From assembly GCA_934675165.1 (NCBI GenBank), contig CAKUPP010000006.1:1-63129 (forward strand): 63,129 nt of DNA. The letters are read 5' to 3'. The DNA is from an uncultured Eubacteriales bacterium (lineage in GTDB: Bacteria; Bacillota; Clostridia; Oscillospirales; Acutalibacteraceae). The notes below the pieces were generated by a model that saw nothing but the letters and a program-made list of their open reading frames with translations, had not been told where the DNA came from and searched no databases. A program made the position numbers and the translations under genes. Each line of letters opens with the position of its first letter. Positions within the stretch are counted from its first letter, which is position 1. Positions 1-8,484 of this stretch are shown here, piece after piece.

Positions 1-603
1 AGAGTCGTTTCAAAGTACATAGGTGAAACTGAAAAGAATTTAAGAGAAATTTTTGAAGAAGCACGTAAAAGTAATGTAATCTTACTTTTTGATGAAGCTG
101 ATTCTTTATTTTCAAAAAGAACAGATATCAAAGATTCACACGACAGAAATGCCAATATAGAAGTTTCATTCTTACTTCAGCAACTTGAAGATCACGATGG
201 AATAACGATTTTGACGACTAACAAAGATCAAAATATAGATGAAGCATTTAATAGGCGAATTACTTTTAAAATATCTTTTTCGAAACCTTATTTTGGTGTA
301 AAAGGTACGGATGAATACTCAGAAAACTATGAACTAATAAAAGGTCTTTGGAAGAAATTTATTAATAACGGAAAAATACCTTTGGCAAATGATATTGATT
401 ATGACTATTTAACGACACACTTTAATGTCACAGGTTCGGATGTTCGTAAAGCTGTTACCACAGCAGCATTTTTAGCGTGTAAAGAAAAAAGTGATAAGCT
501 TTATTTTAAACATATTTTGAAAGCTCTAAAAACAGGACTAAAAAAACGCAAAGATGATTTTGGATATGAATATCATACTTTTGTAGATGAAATATTTAAA
601 TAA
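1..603 (+). CDS. AAA+ ATPase, eCIS-associated type (5' end outside window)
   Basis: The reading frame is open from base 1, so the gene begins upstream and 200 C-terminal residues are visible. They contain the second half of a AAA+ module: the SKYIGETEKNLREIF helix that follows Walker A, Walker B (ILLFDEAD, fragment residues 27-34), sensor 1 (ILTTN, 70-74) and paired arginines (FNRRI) in the arginine-finger position, then a small helical lid. The SKYIGETEKN type is that of FtsH/CDC48-like ATPases, which includes the ATPase encoded in extracellular contractile injection system (eCIS) loci. The next gene, 43 bp away on the same strand, has the DUF4157 domain typical of eCIS cargo, which supports the eCIS assignment. 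Walker A lies outside the window. A generic AAA+ chaperone cannot be excluded. Confidence 0.8.
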   Translation, partial: RVVSKYIGETEKNLREIFEEARKSNVILLFDEADSLFSKRTDIKDSHDRNANIEVSFLLQQLEDHDGITILTTNKDQNIDEAFNRRITFKISFSKPYFGVKGTDEYSENYELIKGLWKKFINNGKIPLANDIDYDYLTTHFNVTGSDVRKAVTTAAFLACKEKSDKLYFKHILKALKTGLKKRKDDFGYEYHTFVDEIFK

Positions 604-646
604 AAATAGTATTTTTCACAAATTCAAAAGTTAGGCAGGTAATAAT

Positions 647-3223
647 GTGAGGAAAGTTTATTGTTACGCGAAAAAGGAAGAAAAGCCTGAGGAAATAGAT
701 CACTCGGGAGACATAGTTCAAGACCTAAGTAGTTTAGATATTTCCGATATTAAAAATAGGAGTTTCTTTTTTATAGGCGGCGAAATAATTGAAAATCCAT
801 ATTATGAGCCTTCTGAATATATGAAGCATGTATATGAAGCAATAGACGCGCAATATGAGCAATTTTATCGATCAGATAAAGATAAAAAAGATGCTGAAGA
901 GGAAGCAAGTGAGCAATCGCCTAATGATGAAATGCCTGATTGGATAGCGGAAATGCCCTACAGAGAACTTATTAAAAAATTTCCAGGTGGTATATCGGAG
1001 GCATTAGAGTATGCAAAAAAAGAAAAAGGACTTTCAGTACCGGAAATACATTATAATTCATCTGAACCTAAAAAACTGGGCGTAAAGGCTTTTACTAAGA
1101 ATGCAGAAGTATATCTAGCGCCAGGCGAGGGAGAAGAAACGCTTAAACATGAACTTGGTCATGTTGTTCAGCAGAAGAAAGAAAAAATACCTGCTACTAC
1201 CAAAATCGGAGAGCAGCAGGTAAATCTTGATCCAAAACTTGAACAAGAAGCCGACGAATTTGCAGAGCATATTGAAGATCACATTCCAGAAATTATCTCT
1301 AATGAATCTACTAATACTGAAACTAAAGATGTAATTCAATGCGAGTTGCCAAGTGATAGAGAATTAGGAGAAACAATAAGAAATGTAGCACAGCATAATA
1401 ATATACCTGCTGCTATAATGGATGATGAAAAAGTAAATGATATTTTGAAAAAAATTAAATTGCAATACGAAGACGATATGAGTCTAAGTTTAGAACTTTT
1501 TCATAGAGATGTACGCGATGATCCTGATTTCATGTTGAAAATGCAAGTACGCAAAGAATTAGAAAAAGATGCAGAATGTGGGATTTATTTAAGTTTATCA
1601 GAAGATAGACATAGAGTAGGAGATCGTGCCGATGATGATCGAAAAGAAAGTGAACGAATTACCGAAATAATGAATATGCTTCTTACAGCAAAGATATTTG
1701 CGGACAATGGAAGACCTACTTACACTTTACATACAATTATGCAATGGTTAACGCCAGAACAATGTCAAAAAGTAAAGAAATACATTTTAAAATTAAAGAC
1801 ATATTGTGATGCTGAAGGAATAAAATCCGTTCTTGAAGGCGCAAATACCAATGTTAATCCTGCACGAGCAATGTTGTATGAACCCGGCGGAAGGCAAATT
1901 AGTGATTTGAATGTGAAAAGCCTATCAGAATCTTTTGTGAAAAGATTAGAATTAATGACATCCTACGTCGAAGAAGTGGCAGATAAAACATACGTGGACA
2001 ACGGTCAAACAAAAAAGTTTGGTGACGAATATTGTATACGTTCAACAGGTTCAGATCCCCATTATAAAGGGCAGCATGCGTTATTTTTAGTAAACAAAAG
2101 AACCGGTAATATAGAAAAGGTTTATAAGCCGCATGATTTAAGTGCTGATAATGCAGTTGTTGGAAGGGAAGGAATGTTTTCAGATTTAAATAGGTTACTA
2201 CAGAAAGGTTTTAAGTCAAAATTAAGAAAATTGGGACTGGCGGTAGAAGAAGATGAAAAATTATTTGCAACTATGGATATTGATGTGGAACATCATATAG
2301 AAGAATTTGTTAAAAAAGAACGCAGTATGTCACAAGATAATGCTAAAAAATATTTTTTCCGTGCAGGTATGCTAAAAGTAATAACAGATGTTATGGCCGT
2401 TATTGATCTACATCAAGATAATATAATGTCTGTTAAAATTGATACCGATAATATGGCGCCTTTAATTATTGACGCAGAAGTTGATTTTTTTGAATACGCT
2501 TTAAATTCAGGGTTAGAAAATAGGGCACTCGTTCAAGATACGTTTGGCGGCATGTTAACTGGAGGAATTACTCGCCCGACCAATTCAACATTTCAAATAA
2601 TCGGTACCAATATGCCATCAGGACAAGCTTTTACTTTATCAGACTATCAACAATTTTATAAGGACGGCTATAACTTTTTGTTGGAAATACTACAACAGAA
2701 AGATAAAGAAAAAGTATTTGAAGATCTTTACCATGAGCATTTAATAAACATACCAGATAAAGCTAAAATTCGTATTTTACCCTTTGAAACGCCAGTATTT
2801 GCCGATTATTTGCAAAATGGAATTCAATTACCCAAAAGTGAAGCATGCGATTATGTTGAAAAGGCGGTGAGGACTAAGCCTAAAGGTACTAATAGACAAG
2901 AATACGCTTCGTATATTTATGATTTAATTGCAGAAAAACTTACTTCTGATGATGAATTAATATCCAAACCATTCATATTTAGGAATGAAGATGCAGGTTT
3001 ACAAGCGAATTTAGACAAGAATCAATTAACAAAAGCAATTAAAAGTACATTCGACAATGGTACAATTATTGCAATGTATTGTGACATAAATGGAAATATT
3101 TATTTGGATAATATTGAAGTTGGAAACATTCTTATTTATGACGTTCATATTAATAAAAACCAATTGATAGAGGTGATGTGCAATGCGTTTAAACAGAAAA
3201 TACAAACTATTCCATATCGCTAA
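647..3223 (+). CDS. eCIS cargo-type protein: DUF4157 zincin-like domain plus LanM-like (DUF4135) kinase domain
   Basis: This is an 858-aa protein starting at GTG behind the purine-rich stretch AGGCAGG. There is no signal peptide, which fits a cargo loaded into an injection tube. Residues about 105-205 are a DUF4157-like (eCIS core) domain with the metalloprotease motif HELGH at 168-172 and a downstream EQEADEFAEH segment that may give the third ligand. A charged helical region follows. Residues about 470-640 resemble the DUF4135 dehydratase domain of LanM lanthipeptide synthetases, which has a lipid-kinase-like fold: lysine in VYKP (K494), a D-x-H-x-x-N loop (D587, H589, N592) and a D-x-E motif (D609, E611). 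I see no LanC-type cyclase domain and no precursor peptide beside it. The inference is a host-directed phosphotransferase effector. A truncated relative lies at 61358-62185 (minus). Confidence 0.75.
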   Translation: MRKVYCYAKKEEKPEEIDHSGDIVQDLSSLDISDIKNRSFFFIGGEIIENPYYEPSEYMKHVYEAIDAQYEQFYRSDKDKKDAEEEASEQSPNDEMPDWIAEMPYRELIKKFPGGISEALEYAKKEKGLSVPEIHYNSSEPKKLGVKAFTKNAEVYLAPGEGEETLKHELGHVVQQKKEKIPATTKIGEQQVNLDPKLEQEADEFAEHIEDHIPEIISNESTNTETKDVIQCELPSDRELGETIRNVAQHNNIPAAIMDDEKVNDILKKIKLQYEDDMSLSLELFHRDVRDDPDFMLKMQVRKELEKDAECGIYLSLSEDRHRVGDRADDDRKESERITEIMNMLLTAKIFADNGRPTYTLHTIMQWLTPEQCQKVKKYILKLKTYCDAEGIKSVLEGANTNVNPARAMLYEPGGRQISDLNVKSLSESFVKRLELMTSYVEEVADKTYVDNGQTKKFGDEYCIRSTGSDPHYKGQHALFLVNKRTGNIEKVYKPHDLSADNAVVGREGMFSDLNRLLQKGFKSKLRKLGLAVEEDEKLFATMDIDVEHHIEEFVKKERSMSQDNAKKYFFRAGMLKVITDVMAVIDLHQDNIMSVKIDTDNMAPLIIDAEVDFFEYALNSGLENRALVQDTFGGMLTGGITRPTNSTFQIIGTNMPSGQAFTLSDYQQFYKDGYNFLLEILQQKDKEKVFEDLYHEHLINIPDKAKIRILPFETPVFADYLQNGIQLPKSEACDYVEKAVRTKPKGTNRQEYASYIYDLIAEKLTSDDELISKPFIFRNEDAGLQANLDKNQLTKAIKSTFDNGTIIAMYCDINGNIYLDNIEVGNILIYDVHINKNQLIEVMCNAFKQKIQTIPYR

Positions 3224-3246
3224 AAATAATTTCTTACATCATATGT

Positions 3247-3275
3247 TTTACACATTGTAATATTTGTGATATAAT
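3247..3275 (+). promoter_or_regulatory. Sigma-A-type promoter for the LRR gene
   Basis: A TTTACA -35 element (3247-3252) and a perfect TATAAT -10 element (3270-3275) are separated by 17 bp, 46 bp upstream of the LRR start codon. It gives the LRR gene its own promoter, apart from the eCIS genes. Confidence 0.65.
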
Positions 3276-3321
3276 GAAGACACAGAGTTGTTTAAATAAA
3301 AGTTTATAGGTGGTAGTATTT

Positions 3322-3921
3322 ATGGGTAAAAACTTGTTTATTTTTTTGGTTTCTATTTTTTGCTTTAGTTTTATAACTGCAAACGCTAAGAGCACTACGT
3401 ACCATAAAGAGGGGAATATAGTCAGAATATACAATGAGTCATTTGGAGGTTTTGACCTAGGTTGCCCCTTCAATGAGAGCTGTAAGGATATTATAGTTAC
3501 GGGGAATCTGAATTCTGAGGATTTGAGAGCGTTGTGTTTATGTTCCGTTCAATGTGAAACATTGGACCTTGCTAATGTGAAGGTGAGAGATGACACTGTG
3601 TTGCCTAGGTGGTGCTTTGTTGATGCATACAATTTGAAAACAGTTAACCTTCCTCTAGGTCTTAAGTATATAGGCGAGTGTACTTTTTGTAATTGTGTTT
3701 GTTTAGCAAGTGTGTCTTTACCTGACAATTTGCAAGAAATTGGTAATGGATCATTTCAAGGTTGCCCAAGCCTTAAAATGACAGTTCCTTCGTCGGTACG
3801 TGTGGGAGAAAACACTTTTTTGGGTAGTTTAGGAGTATGTTTTTCTAAGGTAACGCCAAGCAATAACTTCTCCAGGTATCCCCGTGTGCTGTCATCAATT
3901 TTAAGTTGGGTTGGTTTGTAA
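3322..3921 (+). CDS. Secreted BspA-like leucine-rich-repeat protein
   Basis: The start at 3322 (MGKNLFIF) is chosen because an AGGTGG ribosome site ends 8 bp before it; a GTG 12 bp upstream in frame has no such site. A signal peptide (NLFIFLVSIFCFSFITANA) is followed by about three LRR_5/BspA-type repeats with the usual framework (LKTVNLPLGLKYIGECTF, then ASVSLPDNLQEIGNGSFQGC). The protein is about 199 aa and unusually cysteine-rich. BspA-like proteins are surface or secreted adhesins common in host-associated bacteria and protists. The 60773-61312 product has the same length class and layout, and each copy sits beside a member of the eCIS cargo family. A role in host interaction is inferred. 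Confidence 0.75.
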   Translation: MGKNLFIFLVSIFCFSFITANAKSTTYHKEGNIVRIYNESFGGFDLGCPFNESCKDIIVTGNLNSEDLRALCLCSVQCETLDLANVKVRDDTVLPRWCFVDAYNLKTVNLPLGLKYIGECTFCNCVCLASVSLPDNLQEIGNGSFQGCPSLKMTVPSSVRVGENTFLGSLGVCFSKVTPSNNFSRYPRVLSSILSWVGL

Positions 3922-3952
3922 AATCAACTAAATTATATTCTATAAAAATCAA

Positions 3953-3996
3953 AAAACGGATTATGTCACAGTTTTGTCTGCAGTATAATCCGTTTT
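3953..3996. terminator. Bidirectional terminator hairpin
   Basis: A perfect 12-bp inverted repeat (AAAACGGATTAT and ATAATCCGTTTT) surrounds a 20-base loop, with A/T tracts built into both arms. It lies between the LRR gene (plus) and the recombinase remnants (minus) and could end transcription from both sides. Confidence 0.7.
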
Positions 3997-4082
3997 CTAT
4001 GTTTATAAATACCAATATTACTTAAAATCCTTAAAAACTTGAGTAAAGTTTTGCAAATTTTTATCCGCAATAGTAAGTATAT

Positions 4083-4301
4083 TTACTCTTTTTTTTGAAA
4101 ATTCTTAATAAAAACCAAAATTTTTGCAATACCCGATCTATTTAAGTCTGTGCCACTGCACAGCTCTTTTATTACTTCTACTATTTCATAGTCTTGTGGT
4201 TTTACATATTTCTTTAGCATTTGCTCTTGAACGCTTAGCACATCATTATTACCCATGCACGCCAATCTGCAATACAAAACTGCTTTTTTCTTTTTTGTCA
4301 C
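4083..4301 (-). pseudogene. N-terminal fragment of a large serine recombinase
   Basis: This 72-codon frame starts at GTG behind GGAGG and resembles only the first part of the resolvase catalytic domain (KKAVLYCRLA, then SVQEQMLKKYV and IKELCSGTDLNRSGIAKI). The position of the nucleophilic serine in the family motif Y-x-R-x-S is alanine here (YCRLA), so it is both truncated and catalytically dead by sequence. It directly follows the C-terminal recombinase fragment at 4318-5385, an arrangement like the tandem serine-recombinase genes of some Firmicutes integrative elements. Confidence 0.7.
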
Positions 4302-4317
4302 AATAGTATCCTCCGAT

Positions 4318-5385
4318 TTAGTTTGAATTTCTAAATTTAAATTCTATATTTTCCTCCTTACGAACTACAACTTTATCTACCATGACATACCAAAGCTTTT
4401 CATCAAATTCATCTATTAGTTTGTCATTACTTTTCAAATCTTGTTTTTTGTCTTCCAATTTTGATAACTCGCTTTTTATTTTTTCATATTTCTCAGTATA
4501 AGAATCGTATTTTTTGTTGTATTCATCTTGGTTCATTACTTTTCTTGAATTCTCATATATTAGGTTCTTCATTAACTCTACTATAATTTCGCTTTCTTCC
4601 TGGAGTTTTGATATTTTACTGTCTAAATCTTCAGTATTTACGAGGCTTAAAGCAGTGTTTTCGCAGTCTTTTATGACTTCTTCCTTATTACTAACTAAGT
4701 TATTAAACGCTTTTACAAATTCTTCTTTCATTTGCTCCTCAGTCAAATGAGGAGTTTTGCATTTCTTTTTGTTTTTAAATTTGTTGTTGCACTGCCATAT
4801 GACTTTTCTATACTTACCATTCGAATGCCACACCTTTGAACCATAAAAACCGCCACACTCTCCGCATACAATCTTACTTGAAAATGGGCTTACACAGCTA
4901 TGATTAAACATGCCTTTTGCTCTCTTTTTAGGCTCTTCTTGAACCAAGTCATAAACTTCGGGAGAAATAATAGCTTCGTGACTGTTTTTTACATAATACT
5001 GCGGGATTTCACCTTCATTTTTCTTTCTCTTTTTTGTAAGAAAATCAATCGTATAACATTTCTGAAGCAATGCATCACCCTTGTACTTTTCATTAGTTAA
5101 AATACTTCTGATTGTACTTGTAGTCCACTTTTTCTTGCCCGATGGAGTGGGTATATTTTCGTTTGTCAAGTGTTTTGAAATTGCAGATATTGTTTTTCCC
5201 TCAAGAAACCATCTATATATAAGTCTTACGATTTTAGCTTCACTTTCTATGATTTTTAGCACGCCGTCTTCTCCTTTTTCGTAGCCTAAGAAATGTTTAT
5301 ACGGAAGACTTACTTTACCATCAGCAAATCTTTTTCTTTGTCCCCATGTTACAATTGATTTAAATTTAAAATTATGGTATAATTG
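4318..5385 (-). pseudogene. Large serine recombinase lacking its catalytic domain
   Basis: The open frame runs from just after a stop at 5386-5388 down to 4318 and contains, in order, the linker and recombinase (PF07508-like) region (TWGQRKRFADGKVSLPYKHF, FLEGKTISAISKHL), a zinc ribbon (CGECGG ... CNNKFKNKKKC) and a C-terminal coiled coil. No ATG, GTG or TTG opens the frame before a GTG at 5262, and the roughly 130-residue N-terminal catalytic domain is absent. It cannot catalyse recombination alone. I read it as the remnant of the integrase of the mobile element that also left the ParB and terminase fragments at 6301-6937. Confidence 0.8.
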
Positions 5386-5392
5386 TTATAAT
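5355..5392 (+). promoter_or_regulatory. Promoter of the secreted repeat-protein gene
   Basis: TTGATT (5355-5360) and TATAAT (5378-5383) are spaced by 17 bp; a second TATAAT lies at 5387-5392. GAGGAG (5400-5405) then precedes the ATG at 5416. Promoter, ribosome site and signal peptide are all intact, although the gene is frameshifted soon after. Confidence 0.6.
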
Positions 5393-5415
5393 ATTAAATG
5401 AGGAGTAATTCTTTA

Positions 5416-5918
5416 ATGAAATTAAGAAAATGTTTTAAATTGATAGTTTTTGTTTTTTTACATCGGCTTTGTGCGATGTAAATGCGGAAGGTCTCTATGA
5501 TAATTTTGGATTCAATAGCGAAGGGGTCCATGAAATTACTGGAGATCGATATAATGTTTTCGGTTTTGATAAAAATGGGAAACATAAAAATGGAACTATG
5601 CTAGATGATTCCAGGCGCGATGTAGATGGATACATAAACGGTGTTATTTATGATTACAAGGCAGCAGTAGCGCGTTGTGGTAAGGATGGTTTTAATCGTA
5701 GAGGTTTTAACGTGCTTAAAAATATACACAGAAAAACAGGGACAGCATATGATCCCGAAGGGTTCGATCGTTTTGGGTTCAATGAAGTTGGAATTAATAA
5801 ATATACAGGAACAAGATATGATGCAACTGGTTACGATAAAGAAGGAATGGATCAGCGCGGATACCCGAAATATCGTCCAGGCGGTGTTGCACCGCTCCCC
5901 CCTCGTATTAAACCTTAA
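5416..5918 (+). pseudogene. Secreted YD/G-repeat protein, frameshifted in a poly-T tract of the signal peptide
   Basis: The ATG at 5416, 10 bp after GAGGAG, opens MKLRKCFKLIVFVFL and then hits a stop. The long frame from about 5460 to 5918 carries on as TSALCDVNAEG plus repeats. One extra T in the seven-T run at 5453-5459 would join them into a complete signal peptide with a plausible cleavage site and a protein of about 167 aa. The mature part has degenerate repeats of the form G-(F/Y)-(D/N)-x-x-G with TG(T/D)xYD segments (for example TGTRYDATGYDKEGMDQRGY). I do not recognise a functional family. It may be a true pseudogene, or be rescued by slippage on the homopolymer, or reflect a sequencing error. 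Confidence 0.65.
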
Positions 5919-6300
5919 CCTATCAAGCCAAGCATATAATTATCCTCTCGCCTATACTTCCTTAATAATTAGAATTATTAAAAAACTAAATAAGTACAAT
6001 CTAAGAGCTACCCAATGGTGGCTCTTCTAAATTCAAAAAAGAGGAAATCCTTTGTAAGATAAGCAATTTTTTTCTGAGATTGGAATATGAAGTAGTATGT
6101 GCTTAACAAGAAGGAAAAGAAAAGGACATAAAAACAGTTGCATATTATTAAGTTAAATTAGAAGAATATAGCATAATAGACGTGTCAAAAGGTATGTTTA
6201 AAATGTGGTGAAATTATTTGTAAATCGTCGCATATTATTGGGAATCTCACAAAAAATTAAAATGTAAAAAAAAGTCAACATTGAGGTGATTAATATTAAC
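5919..6300. other. Non-coding gap inside decayed mobile element
   Basis: No gene is recognisable here. A hairpin at 6003-6027 (AGAGCTACC and GGTGGCTCT, one wobble pair) may terminate the repeat-protein transcript although it lacks a clear U-run. The sequence GCATATTATT occurs twice, near 6141 and 6229. The stretch is probably eroded mobile-element DNA. Confidence 0.4.
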
Positions 6301-6726
6301 GTGCAAGAAATTAACATAAAAAATTTAAAACCATATGAAAATAATCCAAGGAAAAAATGATGATGCGGTAAAATATGTAGCTAATTCTATAAAGGAATTT
6401 GGATTTAGAAATCCTATAATAATTGATAAAGATAATGTAGTTGTTTGTGGGTCATACAAGACTTAAAACCATAAAGAGTTAAAATTAAAGGCTGCTCCTT
6501 GTATACTCATAAATGATTTAAAATCTGAGCAAATAAAAGCACTTAGGTTAGCAAACAATAAAGTTTCAGAATTTTCAGATTGGAACTTTAATTTATTAAA
6601 TGACGAATTTGAAATATTAAAAGATTTTGATTTAAATATATTTGAAAAAATGTTATAGAATATGAATTTAACGAAGAATTGTCAGAAGAACCTAAGTCTA
6701 AACTTGGGGAAGTTTTGAGTATTTAG
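6301..6726 (+). pseudogene. Degenerate phage-type ParB-like nuclease / methylase-associated gene
   Basis: Reading across at least three frame changes gives a continuous match to the ParB-like (PF02195) N-terminal part of phage-encoded DNA modification methylases: EINIKNLKPYENNPRK, then DDAVKYVANSIKEFGFRNPI, VVVCGHTRLK and IKALRLANNKVSEFSDWNF. Frameshifts lie after NNPRK (extra A near 6355) and at the GHTRLK motif (extra G near 6449), with a small loss after it. The methyltransferase half is missing. GAGGTG upstream at 6283-6288 is a relic ribosome site. Confidence 0.75.
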
Positions 6727-6757
6727 ATTCAATAACAGATAAGCGCCGTATATAATT

Positions 6758-6937
6758 GAGAAAAAGTTGGTTTTTACTGAACTCACAGAGTTACATAATA
6801 ATTGGATAAAAAAGATCATGGGATTGTGCGGCAGTGAAGATTACAAAATCTTGGCGAATAGAGGGAGTTATGAAACAATATGTTTAATACCGTGTGAAAA
6901 TATGCACCCCCCTTTGAGAAAATTTATAGAGAAATGA
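6758..6937 (+). pseudogene. Possible terminase large-subunit N-terminal fragment
   Basis: A 59-codon open stretch encodes FTELTELHNNWIKKIM followed by DYKILANRGSYETICLI. This looks like the start of a phage terminase large subunit, where HRGSYKTT is the Walker A region; the lysine is glutamate here, so the motif is broken. The remaining terminase is absent. The match is short, so the assignment is tentative, but the ParB-like remnant just upstream and the recombinases make a prophage origin coherent. Confidence 0.45.
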
Positions 6938-7031
6938 AACCTTAAACAAAAAGGTTTTATTTTTTTGAATTTAACTTCTAAACAAGTCCGATAAAATAAA
7001 AATTTGAATACCTAAATTTATGTCCAAACAT

Positions 7032-7055
7032 AAAAAAGCCCAGTAATACTGGACT
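7032..7055 (-). terminator. Intrinsic terminator of tRNA-Val
   Basis: On the minus strand AGTCCAGT pairs with ACTGGGCT (one wobble) around a 3-base loop, followed by six T. It lies about 30 bp downstream of the tRNA. Confidence 0.75.
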
Positions 7056-7085
7056 TTGAGTTATATCAAAAGATAAGTACAAATA

Positions 7086-7162
7086 TGGTGGACACAAAGG
7101 GGCTCGAACCCTTGACCTCTCGCGTGTGAGGCGAACGCTCTAACCAGCTGAGCTATGCGTCC
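7086..7162 (-). tRNA. tRNA-Val (CAC)
   Basis: The minus strand folds as a complete cloverleaf: acceptor GGACGCA/TGTGTCC, D-stem GCTC/GAGC, anticodon stem TTCGC/GCGAG with loop CTCACAC (anticodon CAC), TPsiC arm AAGGG-TTCGAGC-CCCTT and an encoded CCA end. It sits next to the prophage remnant, and tRNA genes are common integration sites, but serine recombinases do not usually use them. Confidence 0.95.
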
Positions 7163-7332
7163 TTCTACAGGTTGATTCTATCATACTTTATGCATCTTAT
7201 CAATATTTTTTTTATTAATTTTATATTACGAAAACACAGAAAATCAAAAATATTCCCGATTAATAATTAAAATTTATCTGCAATCGTTCATTTTCAAATA
7301 AAAAACATAAAAACCTGTTATTTTAACAACAA

Positions 7333-7385
7333 AAAAAGTTGCTGCAGCTTTTATACCCATTTACTAAGCTACTGCAACTTTTGTC
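7333..7385 (-). terminator. Terminator hairpin downstream of the double-glycine protein gene
   Basis: Long imperfect inverted repeat: on the minus strand CAAAAGTTGCAGTAGCTT pairs with AAGCTGCAGCAACTTTT, with a 3-base internal mismatch, and is followed by a T-run. Confidence 0.65.
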
Positions 7386-7466
7386 ACTACTGCAAAATGC
7401 AATAATTTATTCTCACTCATCACCCTTTATAATAGCGTACCAGTACTACCTTAAAAAGCTAAAATC

Positions 7467-7994
7467 CTATTTACTTTCTTCATCTAAATTAGCAATTATT
7501 TTACTTAATTCATCACGATTAATCCAACCATTTGAATTCATAATTTCTTTATTACATCCCACTCCACCTACTACACTGCTCACCTGATCTTCATCCAGGA
7601 GTTCTGCGTCATAGGAATCAACAAGATCTCCTACACCTTCAAACGGAACATATAAAAAATTATTATTCACAATAAATATCGATGGATTAAATTCTTCCTT
7701 AAGTTTATATGTTGTTCTTTTAGTACCACCAGAAGCGGCAGATAATTGATTTTCTTCCAGACATTGTTTATTATGCACCGCAGACAAATGTCCTCTTTTT
7801 GTACGATGTTTATAGGATGTTTCCAAAGCTCTTATCAAAAATTTTGCAAATTCATCCATATCCTCTTTTTCAAGAATTATTCCTTTCTTTTTAAGCGCCC
7901 ATCTAACTTTTTCACCAGTATCCAACGCCAAAAGTTCATTTACAAATTTTCCATCTAACAAAATTTTTTTTAAATCATATTTTTCAAGCTTCAT
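7467..7994 (-). CDS. Unknown 175-aa protein with two double-glycine leader-like motifs
   Basis: I do not recognise the family. The N-terminal part (EKVRWALKKKGIILEKEDMD) loosely resembles Nif11-type RiPP leader regions. Two segments look like double-glycine processing sites: CLEENQLSAASGG near residue 90 and LLDEDQVSSVVGGVGCN near residue 148. After the second site about 27 residues remain, with one cysteine. No C39 peptidase-transporter or modification enzyme lies next to it, although a radical SAM SCIFF maturase and the LanM-like domain occur elsewhere in the window. It is monocistronic, with its own terminator. A secreted or modified peptide precursor is possible, as is an unrelated cytosolic protein. 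Confidence 0.5.
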   Translation of the reverse strand: MKLEKYDLKKILLDGKFVNELLALDTGEKVRWALKKKGIILEKEDMDEFAKFLIRALETSYKHRTKRGHLSAVHNKQCLEENQLSAASGGTKRTTYKLKEEFNPSIFIVNNNFLYVPFEGVGDLVDSYDAELLDEDQVSSVVGGVGCNKEIMNSNGWINRDELSKIIANLDEESK

Positions 7995-8238
7995 ATCTCA
8001 TTTGTTCAAGCCAATGGCTACGAACATTCACCATCCTTTACTAAAATTATTAAAAAACTTCATCTTATACTAATTATTTTACACAATATTTATGATTTGT
8101 CAATTAAATTAAACCGGTTTTTCAAATTTAATTATTTTTTATTTACCCTTAATATATTAAAAAATTTCATATTAAAACAATCGTAATCATATAAATATTT
8201 GAGCCGAATAGCTCCATATTTTCCTGGGGGTGATTTAT

Positions 8239-8481
8239 TTGAGTGAAAATCCTATATCACTTGAAGAAATGCTAAAAAAAGCATCTCAAAAATTAGGAAC
8301 CAATGCAGGAGTTTTAAAAAATGCCGCAAAAACTGGGAAAATTAATAATTTAATAAAAAATTTAAACACAAAAGATGCTCAAAAAGTTCAAAAAGTACTC
8401 TCTGACAAACAAGCAGCATCAAAATTATTATCTACACCACAAGCAAAAAAACTTCTTGAAAAATTTTTGGGGGAAAAATGA
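8239..8481 (+). CDS. Small conserved Clostridia-type protein (first of trio)
   Basis: The start is taken as TTG 8239 (MSENPISLEEML) because GGGGGTG ends 7 bp before it; an in-frame GTG at 8230 overlaps that site. The 80-aa product is Lys- and Ala-rich and helical, with a C-terminal KVLSDKQAASKLLSTPQAKK segment. Together with the next two genes it forms a tight, same-strand set of a kind I associate with Clostridia genomes, but I know no function. Confidence 0.65.
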   Translation: MSENPISLEEMLKKASQKLGTNAGVLKNAAKTGKINNLIKNLNTKDAQKVQKVLSDKQAASKLLSTPQAKKLLEKFLGEK

Positions 8482-8484
8482 TTT

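Noticed and set aside
5677..6030. 117-codon plus-strand open frame
   Set aside because: It overlaps the G-D-G repeat gene in another frame and shows no ribosome site or protein-like pattern.
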